Assembly: GCF_003491345.1 (NCBI RefSeq)
Contig: NZ_CP025512.1
Span: 1,550,001-1,614,000, forward strand
Direction: 5' to 3'
From: Neorhizobium sp. SOG26
GTDB lineage: Bacteria; Pseudomonadota; Alphaproteobacteria; Rhizobiales; Rhizobiaceae
Length of the DNA stretch: 64,000 nucleotides
Made by a program: the position numbers and the translations under genes. Positions 35,306 to 43,817 of this stretch are shown piece after piece. The stretch's first letter is position 1; each line of letters opens with the position of its first letter. Under the pieces are notes generated by a model. That model was not told where the DNA came from, made no database searches, and saw nothing but the letters and a program-made list of their open reading frames with translations.

Positions 35306-36745
35306 TTATTGTCCCATGTCTTCGCGAACAGCGACTTTCCCATAAGCGGAAAGCGGTTCGGACTTTTCAAAATTGGCACCGGCGACAGCCTCGCCGATGA
35401 TCACCATGACCGGGCCTGCCAGATCGTCCCGGTGCTCCAGGTCTGAGAGTTCGCCAAGCACCCCGTGCAACAGCTTGCGATCGCTGCGGCTGGCGTTCTC
35501 GACCACAGCCACGGTGGTGTCGCGGCTCAGGCCCGCGTCGATCAGACGGCCGGCCACCGAGGCGGCCACAGAGCGCCCCATGTAGACGGCGATGGTCGCA
35601 CCCGATACCGCAAGGCTTGCCCAATCCGGCAGCACGTCCCCGGCAAGGTCATGGCCGGTCGTGAAGATCAGCGAGGAGGCGACGCCACGCAAGGTGAGCG
35701 GCAAATCGAAATCGGCAGCCGCGGCAAAGGCAGAGGTGATACCCGGCACAATCTCATAGGCGATGCCGGCCTCACGCAGTGCCGCCATTTCCTCGCCGGC
35801 ACGACCATAAACCAGCGGATCGCCGGATTTCAGGCGCACGACTCGCTTGCCCTGCCGACCGAGGTCCACCAGCAGGCGGTTGATCTCACCCTGCGACTTC
35901 GAATGGCAATTCTTGCGTTTGCCAACAGACAGGCGTTCGGCGTCGCGGCGCCCCATATCGACAATCGACTGCGGCACCAGCGCATCATAAACGATCGCAT
36001 CGGCTTCCATCAGAACCCTTTGGGCACGAAGGGTCAGCAGATCCTCGGCACCCGGTCCGGCACCCACAAGCCAGATCTTGCCCTCCGCCCGACCGCTCGT
36101 CGACAGAAGAACGTTGGCCGCACGGCGGGCAGCCGCGTCATCGCTGGCGGCCACGGCATCCGCAACATCGGCGGAAAAGAACCGGCGCCAGAAAATCCGG
36201 CGCGAAACACCCCGCGGCACAAGCCGCTCGGCAGCGTCGCGATAATCGGCGGCAAGCTTTGCAAGCCGCCCGAGCGACGGCGGCAGCATCTGGTCGATAC
36301 GGGCACGGATCATCTGCGCGAGTACCGGCCCAGCGCCTTCCGTGCCGATCGCCACCGCCACGGGCGCACGATTAACGAGCGCCGGCGTATAGAAGTCGCA
36401 GAGATCCGGCTGATCCACCGCATTGGCGGGAATGCGCTTGGCGCGAGCCGCAAGAACAATTTCCCGGTCCTGCGCGCCATCACCCGTTGCAGCAAAAACA
36501 AGCGCGGCACCGTCAAGCTGATCCGGCGAAAATGGCTCGGGAAGAGCAGGAATTCCCTGGTCAACCAGCCAAGCGGCGTAATCCGCCTCAGGCTCGACGG
36601 CGTAAGCGACGATCTCGGCTTGCGTATTCCGCAGCAGGCGCGCCTTTGCATAGGCCTCGTCGCCGGAGCCGAACACGGCAACCCGCCTTCCGCTCACGCG
36701 AAAGAACGCCGGAAAGACCGACAGACGGTTCGTGCTGGACGACAT
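35306..36745 (-). CDS. cysG: Siroheme synthase (bifunctional precorrin-2 dehydrogenase / uroporphyrinogen-III methyltransferase)
   Basis: A 479-residue trifunctional enzyme. The N-terminal dehydrogenase/ferrochelatase part (about 1-200) starts with VAVFGSGDEAYAKARLL, the C-terminal SUMT part has VWLVGAGPGAEDLLTLRA, a DAIVYDALVPQSIV segment and VVRLKSGDPLVYGRAGEE. It makes siroheme from uroporphyrinogen III for CysI. ATG 36745 with AGGAAG upstream is the likely start; ATG 36763 is a second option. The stop is 5 bases before the DUF2849 start. Confidence 0.94.
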   Translation of the reverse strand: MSSSTNRLSVFPAFFRVSGRRVAVFGSGDEAYAKARLLRNTQAEIVAYAVEPEADYAAWLVDQGIPALPEPFSPDQLDGAALVFAATGDGAQDREIVLAARAKRIPANAVDQPDLCDFYTPALVNRAPVAVAIGTEGAGPVLAQMIRARIDQMLPPSLGRLAKLAADYRDAAERLVPRGVSRRIFWRRFFSADVADAVAASDDAAARRAANVLLSTSGRAEGKIWLVGAGPGAEDLLTLRAQRVLMEADAIVYDALVPQSIVDMGRRDAERLSVGKRKNCHSKSQGEINRLLVDLGRQGKRVVRLKSGDPLVYGRAGEEMAALREAGIAYEIVPGITSAFAAAADFDLPLTLRGVASSLIFTTGHDLAGDVLPDWASLAVSGATIAVYMGRSVAASVAGRLIDAGLSRDTTVAVVENASRSDRKLLHGVLGELSDLEHRDDLAGPVMVIIGEAVAGANFEKSEPLSAYGKVAVREDMGQ

Positions 36746-36975
36746 GGAGGCTTCCTGACTCATACCTGCCCAATATCGTCGATTGCGTGGGGAAGGTGAA
36801 GGAATGGATATCCCGCCTTTTCGCGATACCCGTATTTCTGTTCCTCCGATCGTCGGATTACGAGCAAAACCACCCGCGCCGCTTTCCCCAGCTTTTCCCA
36901 AAGCTTAACGGAAACACCTTCCGCAACTGCGCACCAGGCAATAAAGTCGCGGAGAACACCAGCAGAAGTGACATC

Positions 36976-37554
36976 ATGACCATAGCAGCCCGCCTCCTCG
37001 ACGTCATCGAAAACGACATCCTCCCCCTGACTGAACGCGGCGTTGCCGCAGGCAACAAGGTCTTCGGTGCGGCCATCCTGAAGAAATCGGACCTTTCGCT
37101 GGTCATTGCCGAAACCAACAACGAGCTGGAAAATCCGCTCTGGCATGGCGAGGTCCATACGCTGAAGCGCTTCTACGAAAGAAGTTCAGCTCTCAACACC
37201 AAGGACTTGATATTCCTGTCGACTCACGAGCCCTGCACGATGTGCATGTCGGCGATCACCTGGGCCGGTTTTGACAATTTCTACTCCTTCTTCAGCCATG
37301 AAGACTCGCGCGATGCCTTTGCCATTCCGCATGACCTGAAGATCCTGAAGGAGGTGTTCGGCCTGGAGCCTGGCAGCTACCGCCGCAGCAACGCCTTCTG
37401 GAATTCCTTCTTCATCGAAGAACTTGTGGAAACGGAGGAGGAGCCGCTACGGGCCGAACTGAAGGCGCAGGTTGCGCGCATCAAGGCTCGCTACGCAGCG
37501 CTCTCTGATAGGTATCAATCCGGCAAGACAAACAACAACATCCCGCTAGCCTGA
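36976..37554 (+). CDS. Nucleoside/nucleotide deaminase (CMP/dCMP deaminase superfamily)
   Basis: A 192-residue zinc deaminase. The zinc site is WHGEVH (His57, Glu59) plus PCTMC (Cys87 and Cys90), the cytidine/deoxycytidylate deaminase superfamily motifs. The substrate is not clear: the HGEV core is close to nucleoside deaminases, but the long C-terminal helix (about 145-190) is unusual and could act as a lid. ATG 36976 is in a purine-rich context. It diverges from cysG and precedes mazG by 27 bp. Confidence 0.85.
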   Translation: MTIAARLLDVIENDILPLTERGVAAGNKVFGAAILKKSDLSLVIAETNNELENPLWHGEVHTLKRFYERSSALNTKDLIFLSTHEPCTMCMSAITWAGFDNFYSFFSHEDSRDAFAIPHDLKILKEVFGLEPGSYRRSNAFWNSFFIEELVETEEEPLRAELKAQVARIKARYAALSDRYQSGKTNNNIPLA

Positions 37555-37581
37555 GCGGCAACGCCTTCCAAGGGACGGATC

Positions 37582-38406
37582 ATGGAAGCCTCCAAAGACA
37601 TATCGCGCCTGCTCGAGATCATGGCTGCTCTGCGTACCCCCGTGACCGGCTGCCCTTGGGACCTTCAGCAGGATTTTGCGACCATCAAACCGTACACGAT
37701 CGAAGAAGCCTATGAGGTGGCGGACGCGATCGAGCGGAACGACATGGACGACCTTCGCGAGGAACTGGGCGACCTGCTTCTGCAGGTAGTCTTCCACGCC
37801 CGCATGGCCGAGGAAGCGGGCGAATTCTCATTTGGTGACGTGGTGGAAGCCATCACGCGCAAGATGATCCGCCGCCACCCGCATGTGTTCGATCGCTCGG
37901 ATGCGGATACACCCGATGCCGTCAAGCTGCAGTGGGACGAGATCAAGGCAGAGGAAAAGCGCGAGCGGGCGGAACGGCGCGCACAACGTGGCATCACCGA
38001 AGACTTCAAGCAGGGTTACCTCGGCGCGGTGCACCGGGCGCAACCCGCGCTGACCGAGGCGCTGAAACTGCAACAGCGCGCCGCCAAGGTCGGCTTCGAC
38101 TGGTCGGAGGCTGAACCCATACTCGACAAGATCGAGGAGGAAGTCGGCGAACTGCGCGAAGCGCTGCGCAGCGGCCGCAAGGAAAAGGTCTTGGACGAGC
38201 TCGGTGACCTGATCTTTGCGATGGTCAATATCGGCAGGCATGTCGGGGCCGATCCCGAAGATGCGCTACGCGGCACGAACACAAAATTTCGTCGCCGCTT
38301 TCGCCACATTGAAACCGAGCTTCAAAAAGCAGGTGAGAGCCTGGAGGAAGCCTCACTCGAGCGGATGGAAGACCTTTGGCAGGCCGCGAAGGGCGTGACG
38401 GACTAA
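37582..38406 (+). CDS. mazG: Nucleoside triphosphate pyrophosphohydrolase MazG
   Basis: A 274-residue protein with the two-domain MazG arrangement. Domain 1 begins CPWDLQQDFATIKPYTIEEAYEVADAI and holds the DDLREELGDLLLQVVFHA metal-binding EExxD pattern; domain 2 has KIEEEVGELREALRSG, LDELGDLIFAMVNIGRHVG. It hydrolyses NTPs and dNTPs to the monophosphate and can lower ppGpp under stress. Length matches E. coli MazG (263). Its stop is 18 bp from hflX on the opposite strand. Confidence 0.96.
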   Translation: MEASKDISRLLEIMAALRTPVTGCPWDLQQDFATIKPYTIEEAYEVADAIERNDMDDLREELGDLLLQVVFHARMAEEAGEFSFGDVVEAITRKMIRRHPHVFDRSDADTPDAVKLQWDEIKAEEKRERAERRAQRGITEDFKQGYLGAVHRAQPALTEALKLQQRAAKVGFDWSEAEPILDKIEEEVGELREALRSGRKEKVLDELGDLIFAMVNIGRHVGADPEDALRGTNTKFRRRFRHIETELQKAGESLEEASLERMEDLWQAAKGVTD

Positions 38407-38423
38407 GGGCGCGCCGTTACCGT

Positions 38424-39761
38424 TTAGCGCTCCCAGTCCTCGCGCTCCGGCTTGGTGCCGTTGCCGAGCTTGCGTTCAAGCTCCGCCGCCTGCGCCTCGG
38501 ACAGGCGCACATCCAGCGTCACCGAACCGTCGTCGTTGTCGCTGCGTTCGTCGACCATGGCGTTGTCATAGATCCACGACACCAGCGCAAGCTTTTCCGG
38601 CGGCAACGCGATCGTCGTCTCGACCAGAACGCCGGACAAGCGCTTGGAGATCTCGTCCATCAGCCGGTCGATGCCCTCGCCAGTGATCGCCGACACGGCC
38701 ATGACGTTATCGCGTCCTGCGGCACGCTCGGCCATGGCATCATGCGCTTCCGGTTCAAGCTGGTCGATCTTGTTCCAGACCTCGATGAGCCGCGCGGCAC
38801 TTTCCTTCTCGTCGATCCCGAGATCACCAAGGATGCGCATCACGTCAGCGGACTGGGCCGCATTATCCGGATCCGACATGTCGCGCACGTGCAGGATGAG
38901 GTCGGCTTCCAGAACCTCTTCAAGCGTTGCACGGAAGGCGGCAACCAGATGCGTCGGCAGGTCGGAGATGAACCCGACGGTATCCGACAGGATCACGGTG
39001 CGACCATGCGGCAGCTTCATGCGGCGCAGTGTCGGATCTAGCGTCGCGAAGAGCATGTCTTCAGCCAACACGCCGGCACCGGTAATGCGATTGAATAGCG
39101 TCGACTTGCCAGCGTTGGTGTAACCGACAAGCGCGACGATCGGGTGCGGAACCTTGCGGCGCTTGGCGCGATGCAGCTGACGGGTTCGCACCACCTGCTC
39201 CAGTTCACGCTCCAGCCGAACAATTCGCTCCTGCAGCAAGCGACGGTCGGCTTCGATCTGGGTTTCGCCTGGACCACCCATGAAGCCCGCGCCGCCGCGC
39301 TGGCGTTCCAAGTGGGTCCAACTGCGGACAAGGCGGCCCTTCTGATAATTGAGATGCGCAAGGTCGACCTGCAGCGTGCCTTCCTTGGTGGAGGCACGAC
39401 GGCCGAAGATTTCCAGGATCAGGCCGGTCCGGTCGATGACCTTCGCGTTCCATTCCTTCTCGAGATTGCGCTGCTGGACAGGTGTGAGCGGATGGTCAAC
39501 GATGACAAGACCGGCGTCATGCTCATCGAGCAACGCCTTGATCTCCTCGATCTTGCCCGTACCCATGAGCGTCGCCGGACGCGGCTGCGCCACCGGCACG
39601 ATCAACCCTTGGACAATTTCGAGATCAATGGCCTTGGCAAGACCAACGGCTTCTTCAAGACGCGCTTCATTGGAGCGCTGCGGCACGGGGACGCCGCCGT
39701 CCACCTGCCCTGCCCTAGGCTTTGCCTGCTTGAGCACCGGCACGATGACGGCCGCGCGCAT
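38424..39761 (-). CDS. hflX: GTPase HflX
   Basis: A 445-residue ribosome-associated GTPase. An HflX-specific N-terminal domain (GLIVPVAQPRPATLMGTGKIEEI, then VVDHPLTPVQQRNLEKEWNAKVIDRTGLILEIF) precedes the G domain: G1 GYTNAGKS, G3 DTVGF, G4 NKID, and a C-terminal domain. It splits or rescues stalled ribosomes. ATG 39761 is the first canonical start but has a poor ribosome site. Twenty-one in-frame codons upstream, up to an ATT at 39824 with TAAGGA 8 bases before it, look coding and resemble the N-terminal extension seen in rhizobial HflX. The true start may therefore be ATT 39824, 12 bases after hfq. Confidence 0.93.
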   Translation of the reverse strand: MRAAVIVPVLKQAKPRAGQVDGGVPVPQRSNEARLEEAVGLAKAIDLEIVQGLIVPVAQPRPATLMGTGKIEEIKALLDEHDAGLVIVDHPLTPVQQRNLEKEWNAKVIDRTGLILEIFGRRASTKEGTLQVDLAHLNYQKGRLVRSWTHLERQRGGAGFMGGPGETQIEADRRLLQERIVRLERELEQVVRTRQLHRAKRRKVPHPIVALVGYTNAGKSTLFNRITGAGVLAEDMLFATLDPTLRRMKLPHGRTVILSDTVGFISDLPTHLVAAFRATLEEVLEADLILHVRDMSDPDNAAQSADVMRILGDLGIDEKESAARLIEVWNKIDQLEPEAHDAMAERAAGRDNVMAVSAITGEGIDRLMDEISKRLSGVLVETTIALPPEKLALVSWIYDNAMVDERSDNDDGSVTLDVRLSEAQAAELERKLGNGTKPEREDWER

Positions 39762-39835
39762 ATCGTCCCGGCGCTTTTCAGCTTCCGGGACAAGGGATTC
39801 GTTCGAGGTATCGCGATTTGAAATACTGTCTGTCC

Positions 39836-40078
39836 TTAAGCCGCGTTTTCTTCCGTCTCGAACATCTGCATGGGCTGGCCCGGCATGATCGTCGAGATCG
39901 CGTGCTTATACACGAGTTGGGAATGTCCGTCACGGCGGAGAAGGACGCAGAAGTTGTCAAAGGACGTAACAACGCCCGTCAACTTCACGCCATTGATGAG
40001 GAATATCGTCAGCGAAATCTTTTGTTTGCGGACAGTATTAAGAAATAAATCCTGAAGGTTTTGAGAACGTTCCGCCAT
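39836..40078 (-). CDS. hfq: RNA chaperone Hfq
   Basis: An 80-residue Sm-like protein with the Sm1 ([20 protein letters not shown]) and Sm2 ([10 protein letters not shown]) motifs. It begins [18 protein letters not shown]. Hfq hexamers pair small RNAs with mRNAs. It lies just before hflX on the same strand, the usual hfq-hflX pair. A terminator for the upstream dat gene separates the two. Confidence 0.98.
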   Translation of the reverse strand: MAERSQNLQDLFLNTVRKQKISLTIFLINGVKLTGVVTSFDNFCVLLRRDGHSQLVYKHAISTIMPGQPMQMFETEENAA

Positions 40079-40130
40079 GGCGCCGCTTCTTTCTTATTTG
40101 CCGGATACACCGGATTCTGATCAAAAATGA

Positions 40131-40163
40131 AAGGAAAAACAGGGAAACGCCCTCGTGTTTCCC
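40131..40163 (-). terminator. Rho-independent terminator of dat
   Basis: On the minus strand GGGAAAC and GTTTCCC form a 7-bp stem with an 8-base loop, followed by TGTTTTTCC. It lies 18 bases after the dat stop and before the hfq promoter. Confidence 0.75.
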
Positions 40164-40181
40164 TTCCCCTGTGTCTGGTTA

Positions 40182-41045
40182 TCAAATCGCTGTCTTTTCC
40201 GCAACGTCGAAAAAGCCATCACGTATAGCCGACGATGCTGTGCCGGGATGGCCGTTGGCAACAGGTTTTCCGTCGATTTCCACAATTGGCACGCAAATGC
40301 CGGTTGCAGACGTGAGAAATACCTCGCGCGCAGCCATCATCTCATCGACCTTGAACTCCCGCTCCACCACGGTCAAGCCAAGCTTGGCTGTCACGTCGAG
40401 GACAGTTGTTCGGGTGATACCTCTCAGGATGCCGTGCTCTGCCGGTCTGGTAATCAGTTCGCCATCCGCCGTCACCACCCACACATTCGAAGACGCGCCT
40501 TCCAGAACAATGCCGTTGCGGTCGACGAAGATGGCGTCCTGCGCCCCGGCTTCCTTCGCCTGCTGCTTGGCCAGTACATTCGGAAGCAGGCCCACCGTCT
40601 TGATGTCGACACGGTCCCAGCGGTTCTCAGACACGGTGATGACCTTGACGCCGTTGGCATACTTCCTGGTCATGATAGACGGATCGGTGCTCTTTGCGGT
40701 TATCGTCACCGTCAGCGGCGTATCCTGCGACGGGAAATAATGGTCCCGCCTGGCAACACCGCGGGTGATCTGCAGGTAGAAGAGGCCGTTGCGGACGCGA
40801 TTGCGTCGTAGCACTTCGCGGATCACCGTGGTCAGTGCTGCGCGGCTCATCGGCGACGACATCCTCAACTCGCTCAGCGAGCGATCAAGCCGCGTCAGGT
40901 GCCGGGTGAGATCGACAATCATGCCCTGGCGGACCTCGCAAACCTCGTAGACGCCATCGGCAAACTGAAAGCCGCGATCCTCGATATGCACGGCTGCGTC
41001 CGAATGCGGGAGATACCGACCGTTGACATAAGCGATACGGGACAT
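40182..41045 (-). CDS. dat: D-amino acid aminotransferase (class IV PLP enzyme)
   Basis: A 287-residue fold-type IV aminotransferase. The PLP lysine is Lys149 in RVDIKTVGLLPNVLAKQQA, and the N-terminal RIAYVNGRYLPHSDAAVHIEDRGFQFADGVYE is typical of D-amino acid aminotransferase. It interconverts D-amino acids with 2-oxo acids, mainly for D-Ala and D-Glu in peptidoglycan. BCAT/ADC lyase are related, but the ends and motifs fit DAAT. It lies 13 bp downstream of trkA. Confidence 0.9.
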   Translation of the reverse strand: MSRIAYVNGRYLPHSDAAVHIEDRGFQFADGVYEVCEVRQGMIVDLTRHLTRLDRSLSELRMSSPMSRAALTTVIREVLRRNRVRNGLFYLQITRGVARRDHYFPSQDTPLTVTITAKSTDPSIMTRKYANGVKVITVSENRWDRVDIKTVGLLPNVLAKQQAKEAGAQDAIFVDRNGIVLEGASSNVWVVTADGELITRPAEHGILRGITRTTVLDVTAKLGLTVVEREFKVDEMMAAREVFLTSATGICVPIVEIDGKPVANGHPGTASSAIRDGFFDVAEKTAI

Positions 41046-41057
41046 CTTGGACCTCGA

Positions 41058-42434
41058 CTAGAAATATTGGATGGAGACGCGGAAAAGCTGTTCGACGTCA
41101 CGCACCGCGTCGGCCGTGGCGAATAGGACGACGCGATCGCGCGCCTTGATTCTTGTCGCCCCATCGGGGTGGATCACGACACCGTCGCGGAAGATCGCAC
41201 CAACGCGGATGCCGTCCGGCAGGTGAAGCTCGCGGAAGGACTTGCCGACCAGGGGCGATGTTTCCAGCGCCTCGGCCTCGATGATTTCGGCCGCGCCATG
41301 CTGCACCGCATAAACCGAGCGGATGCGGCCCTTGCGGACGTGCTGCAACACGCGTGAGATCGTTACGGCCCGGGGGTTGATCTGCGCATCGATGCCTACG
41401 GATTGCGTGATCTGGTTGAACGAGGTGGAGTTGATCAGCACCAGGTTCGACTTGCAACCCAGCGACTTGGCCAGGAGGCCGCCCAGGATGTTGATCTGGT
41501 CGTTGTTGGTCAACATCACGATCAGGTCGGTTTCCTGGATATCCGCCTGAGACAGGATGTTCTGGTCGAGCGCCGATCCATGAAGCACGATCGTGTTGCG
41601 CAGCGTCTCGGAGATGGTGATTGCCTTGTCGCGATCGCTCTCGATGATCTTGAGCCGCGTCCGCGGCTGGTGTTCCTCGATCGTGCGCGCAACGAAATGG
41701 CCGATATTGCCGCCACCGGCGATGATGATGCGGCGCGCCTCCGGCTCCTCGTGGCCGAACAGGCCAAGCGTGCGGCGAACATGGTCACGCTGGCAGATGA
41801 CGTAAGCTAGGTCACCCACTTCCAACTGATCGGCGGAGCGAGCGACCTTCAACGAGCCCTCGCGGTAGATCCCGACCACGGTCGCCATCAGATCCGGAAA
41901 GAGGTCGGAGAGCTGGTGCAAAGGCGTCGAGACGACCGGGCAATCTTCCATGCACTCGATCGCGACCATGGCGATCTGGTCGTCCGCAAAACGCATGACG
42001 TCCGTCGCGCCGGGGAAGGAGATGCGTCGCAGCACCATCTTGCCCACTTCGACCTCCGGAGAGATCGTCACGTCGATCGACATGTTCTGCCGGCTGAAGA
42101 GATCGGCATATTCCGGCTGCAGGTAGCTCTGGGCGCGAATGCGGGCGATCTTCGTCGGCACCGAAAAGAGCGCATGCGCCACCTCGCAGGCGACGATATT
42201 GACCTCGTCAAAGAGCGTGACGGCGATGATCATGTCGGCGTCTTCGGCGCCGGCCTTTTCCAGCACGTCCGGATGGGCGCCGTGCCCGACATACCCCTTC
42301 ACATCGAGCGCTTCGGTGATCGCCGCAATCAGCGTCTGCGATGTGTCGATGACGGAGACGTCATTGTCCTCCTGCGAAAGCCTTTCGGCGATGCCGTAGC
42401 CGACCTGCCCCGCGCCGCAAATGATCACCTTCAT
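41058..42434 (-). CDS. trkA: Trk system potassium transporter, regulatory subunit TrkA
   Basis: A 458-residue cytoplasmic protein with two RCK/KTN NAD-binding domains (VIICGAGQVGYGIAERLSQEDNDV at the start, IIAGGGNIGHFVARTIE near residue 232) each followed by a TrkA-C domain. It binds the TrkH/G channel and gates K+ uptake. Duplicate length is normal. Linked to ntrX by 18 bp and placed as usual in rhizobial ntrYX-trkA-dat-hfq-hflX runs. Confidence 0.97.
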   Translation of the reverse strand: MKVIICGAGQVGYGIAERLSQEDNDVSVIDTSQTLIAAITEALDVKGYVGHGAHPDVLEKAGAEDADMIIAVTLFDEVNIVACEVAHALFSVPTKIARIRAQSYLQPEYADLFSRQNMSIDVTISPEVEVGKMVLRRISFPGATDVMRFADDQIAMVAIECMEDCPVVSTPLHQLSDLFPDLMATVVGIYREGSLKVARSADQLEVGDLAYVICQRDHVRRTLGLFGHEEPEARRIIIAGGGNIGHFVARTIEEHQPRTRLKIIESDRDKAITISETLRNTIVLHGSALDQNILSQADIQETDLIVMLTNNDQINILGGLLAKSLGCKSNLVLINSTSFNQITQSVGIDAQINPRAVTISRVLQHVRKGRIRSVYAVQHGAAEIIEAEALETSPLVGKSFRELHLPDGIRVGAIFRDGVVIHPDGATRIKARDRVVLFATADAVRDVEQLFRVSIQYF

Positions 42435-42452
42435 CGACAGAAACTTTCGCGG

Positions 42453-43817
42453 TCAGACGCCCAGGGATTTCAGCTTGCGATGCAGCGCCGACCGCTCCAT
42501 GCCGACGAATTCGGCGGTGCGGGAGATATTGCCGCCAAACCGGTTGATCTGCGCAATGAGATAGTCACGCTCGAACATTTCGCGTGCCTCGCGCAAGGGC
42601 AGCGTCATGATGTGATAGTCGCCCTTGGTGGACACCTTTGGCAGCATGTCGCCAAGATCGGTCGGCAGCATGTCGGCGGAAATCGGGGTATCCGGACCAT
42701 CGGTGCGGGCGAGAATCATCAGCCGCTCGATATTGTTGCGCAACTGGCGGATGTTGCCAGGCCAATCATGAGCCTGGAGGACCGCCATAGCATCTTCACC
42801 GATGCGGCGCGGGCGAATGCCGGCCTGCTCCGAGATCTGCCGCATGAACATGTCCACCAGAAACGGGATATCCTCGCGCCGTTCTGCAAGTGCTGGAACC
42901 TTCACCGGAACCACCGCAAGGCGGTGATAAAGGTCTTCGCGGAACGAGCCTTCGGAGATCAGGTTCTCGAGGTTATAGGCCGTCGACGAGATGATGCGGA
43001 CGTCGACCTTCACCCGCTTTGATCCACCCACGCGCTCGAACTGCTGGTCCACCAGCACGCGCAGGATCTTGTTCTGCGTCTCGCGCGGCATTTCACCGAC
43101 CTCGTCGAGGTAAAGGATGCCGCGATGCGCTTCTTCCAGCGCGCCGATCTTGCGCGGCTGCCCGGGTGCGCCTTCCGTGCCGAACAAGGCCACTTCCATC
43201 CGGTCCGGCGTGATCGTCGCGGCATTGAGCGCCACGAAGGGCCCGCCCGAACGGGCCGATCGCTTGTGGATCATCCGCGCGACCAGTTCCTTGCCCGACC
43301 CCGATGGCCCGAGGATCATGATGCGGCTGTTGGTCGGCGACACCTTGTCGATCGTCTGTCGAAGCTGGGAGACGGCAACCGACGTGCCGACGAGTTCGGC
43401 CGCATCGCCGGTGCGTTTCTTGAGTTCGGTCACCTCACGCTTCAGCTTCGAGTTCTCGAGCGCCCGCTCGGCAATCAGGATCAGCCGGTCTGCCTTGAAC
43501 GGCTTCTCGATGAAATCGAACGCACCACGCTTGATGGCCGACACGGCAGTCTCGACATTGCCGTGACCGGAAATCATCACCACCGGCAACTCGGGATGGC
43601 GGCTCTTGATCTCATCCAGCAGCGCCAGCCCGTCGAGCTTGGAGCCCTGCATCCAGATATCGAGGAAGACGAGGCGCGGCACGCGATCGGAAATCGCCGC
43701 CAGCGCGCTATCGCTGTCGTGGGCCGTGCGGGTTTCATGCCCTTCGTCAGAAAGAATGCCGGATACAATATCGCGAATATCGGCTTCGTCATCCACGACC
43801 AGAATATCAGACGCCAT
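42453..43817 (-). CDS. ntrX: Nitrogen assimilation response regulator NtrX
   Basis: A 454-residue response regulator: receiver domain (about 1-125, DDEADIRDIVSGIL, phosphoacceptor in LVFLDIWMQGS), AAA+ domain with Walker A GPSGSGKE and Walker B YLDEVGE, and a Fis-type HTH (GGNISRTAEFVGMERSALHRKL) at the end. The loop that should read GAFTGA reads GTEGAPGQ, so direct sigma-54 activation is unlikely. It pairs with the NtrY kinase, whose stop overlaps it by 11 bases. NtrYX senses redox and nitrogen state in rhizobia and Brucella. Confidence 0.96.
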   Translation of the reverse strand: MASDILVVDDEADIRDIVSGILSDEGHETRTAHDSDSALAAISDRVPRLVFLDIWMQGSKLDGLALLDEIKSRHPELPVVMISGHGNVETAVSAIKRGAFDFIEKPFKADRLILIAERALENSKLKREVTELKKRTGDAAELVGTSVAVSQLRQTIDKVSPTNSRIMILGPSGSGKELVARMIHKRSARSGGPFVALNAATITPDRMEVALFGTEGAPGQPRKIGALEEAHRGILYLDEVGEMPRETQNKILRVLVDQQFERVGGSKRVKVDVRIISSTAYNLENLISEGSFREDLYHRLAVVPVKVPALAERREDIPFLVDMFMRQISEQAGIRPRRIGEDAMAVLQAHDWPGNIRQLRNNIERLMILARTDGPDTPISADMLPTDLGDMLPKVSTKGDYHIMTLPLREAREMFERDYLIAQINRFGGNISRTAEFVGMERSALHRKLKSLGV

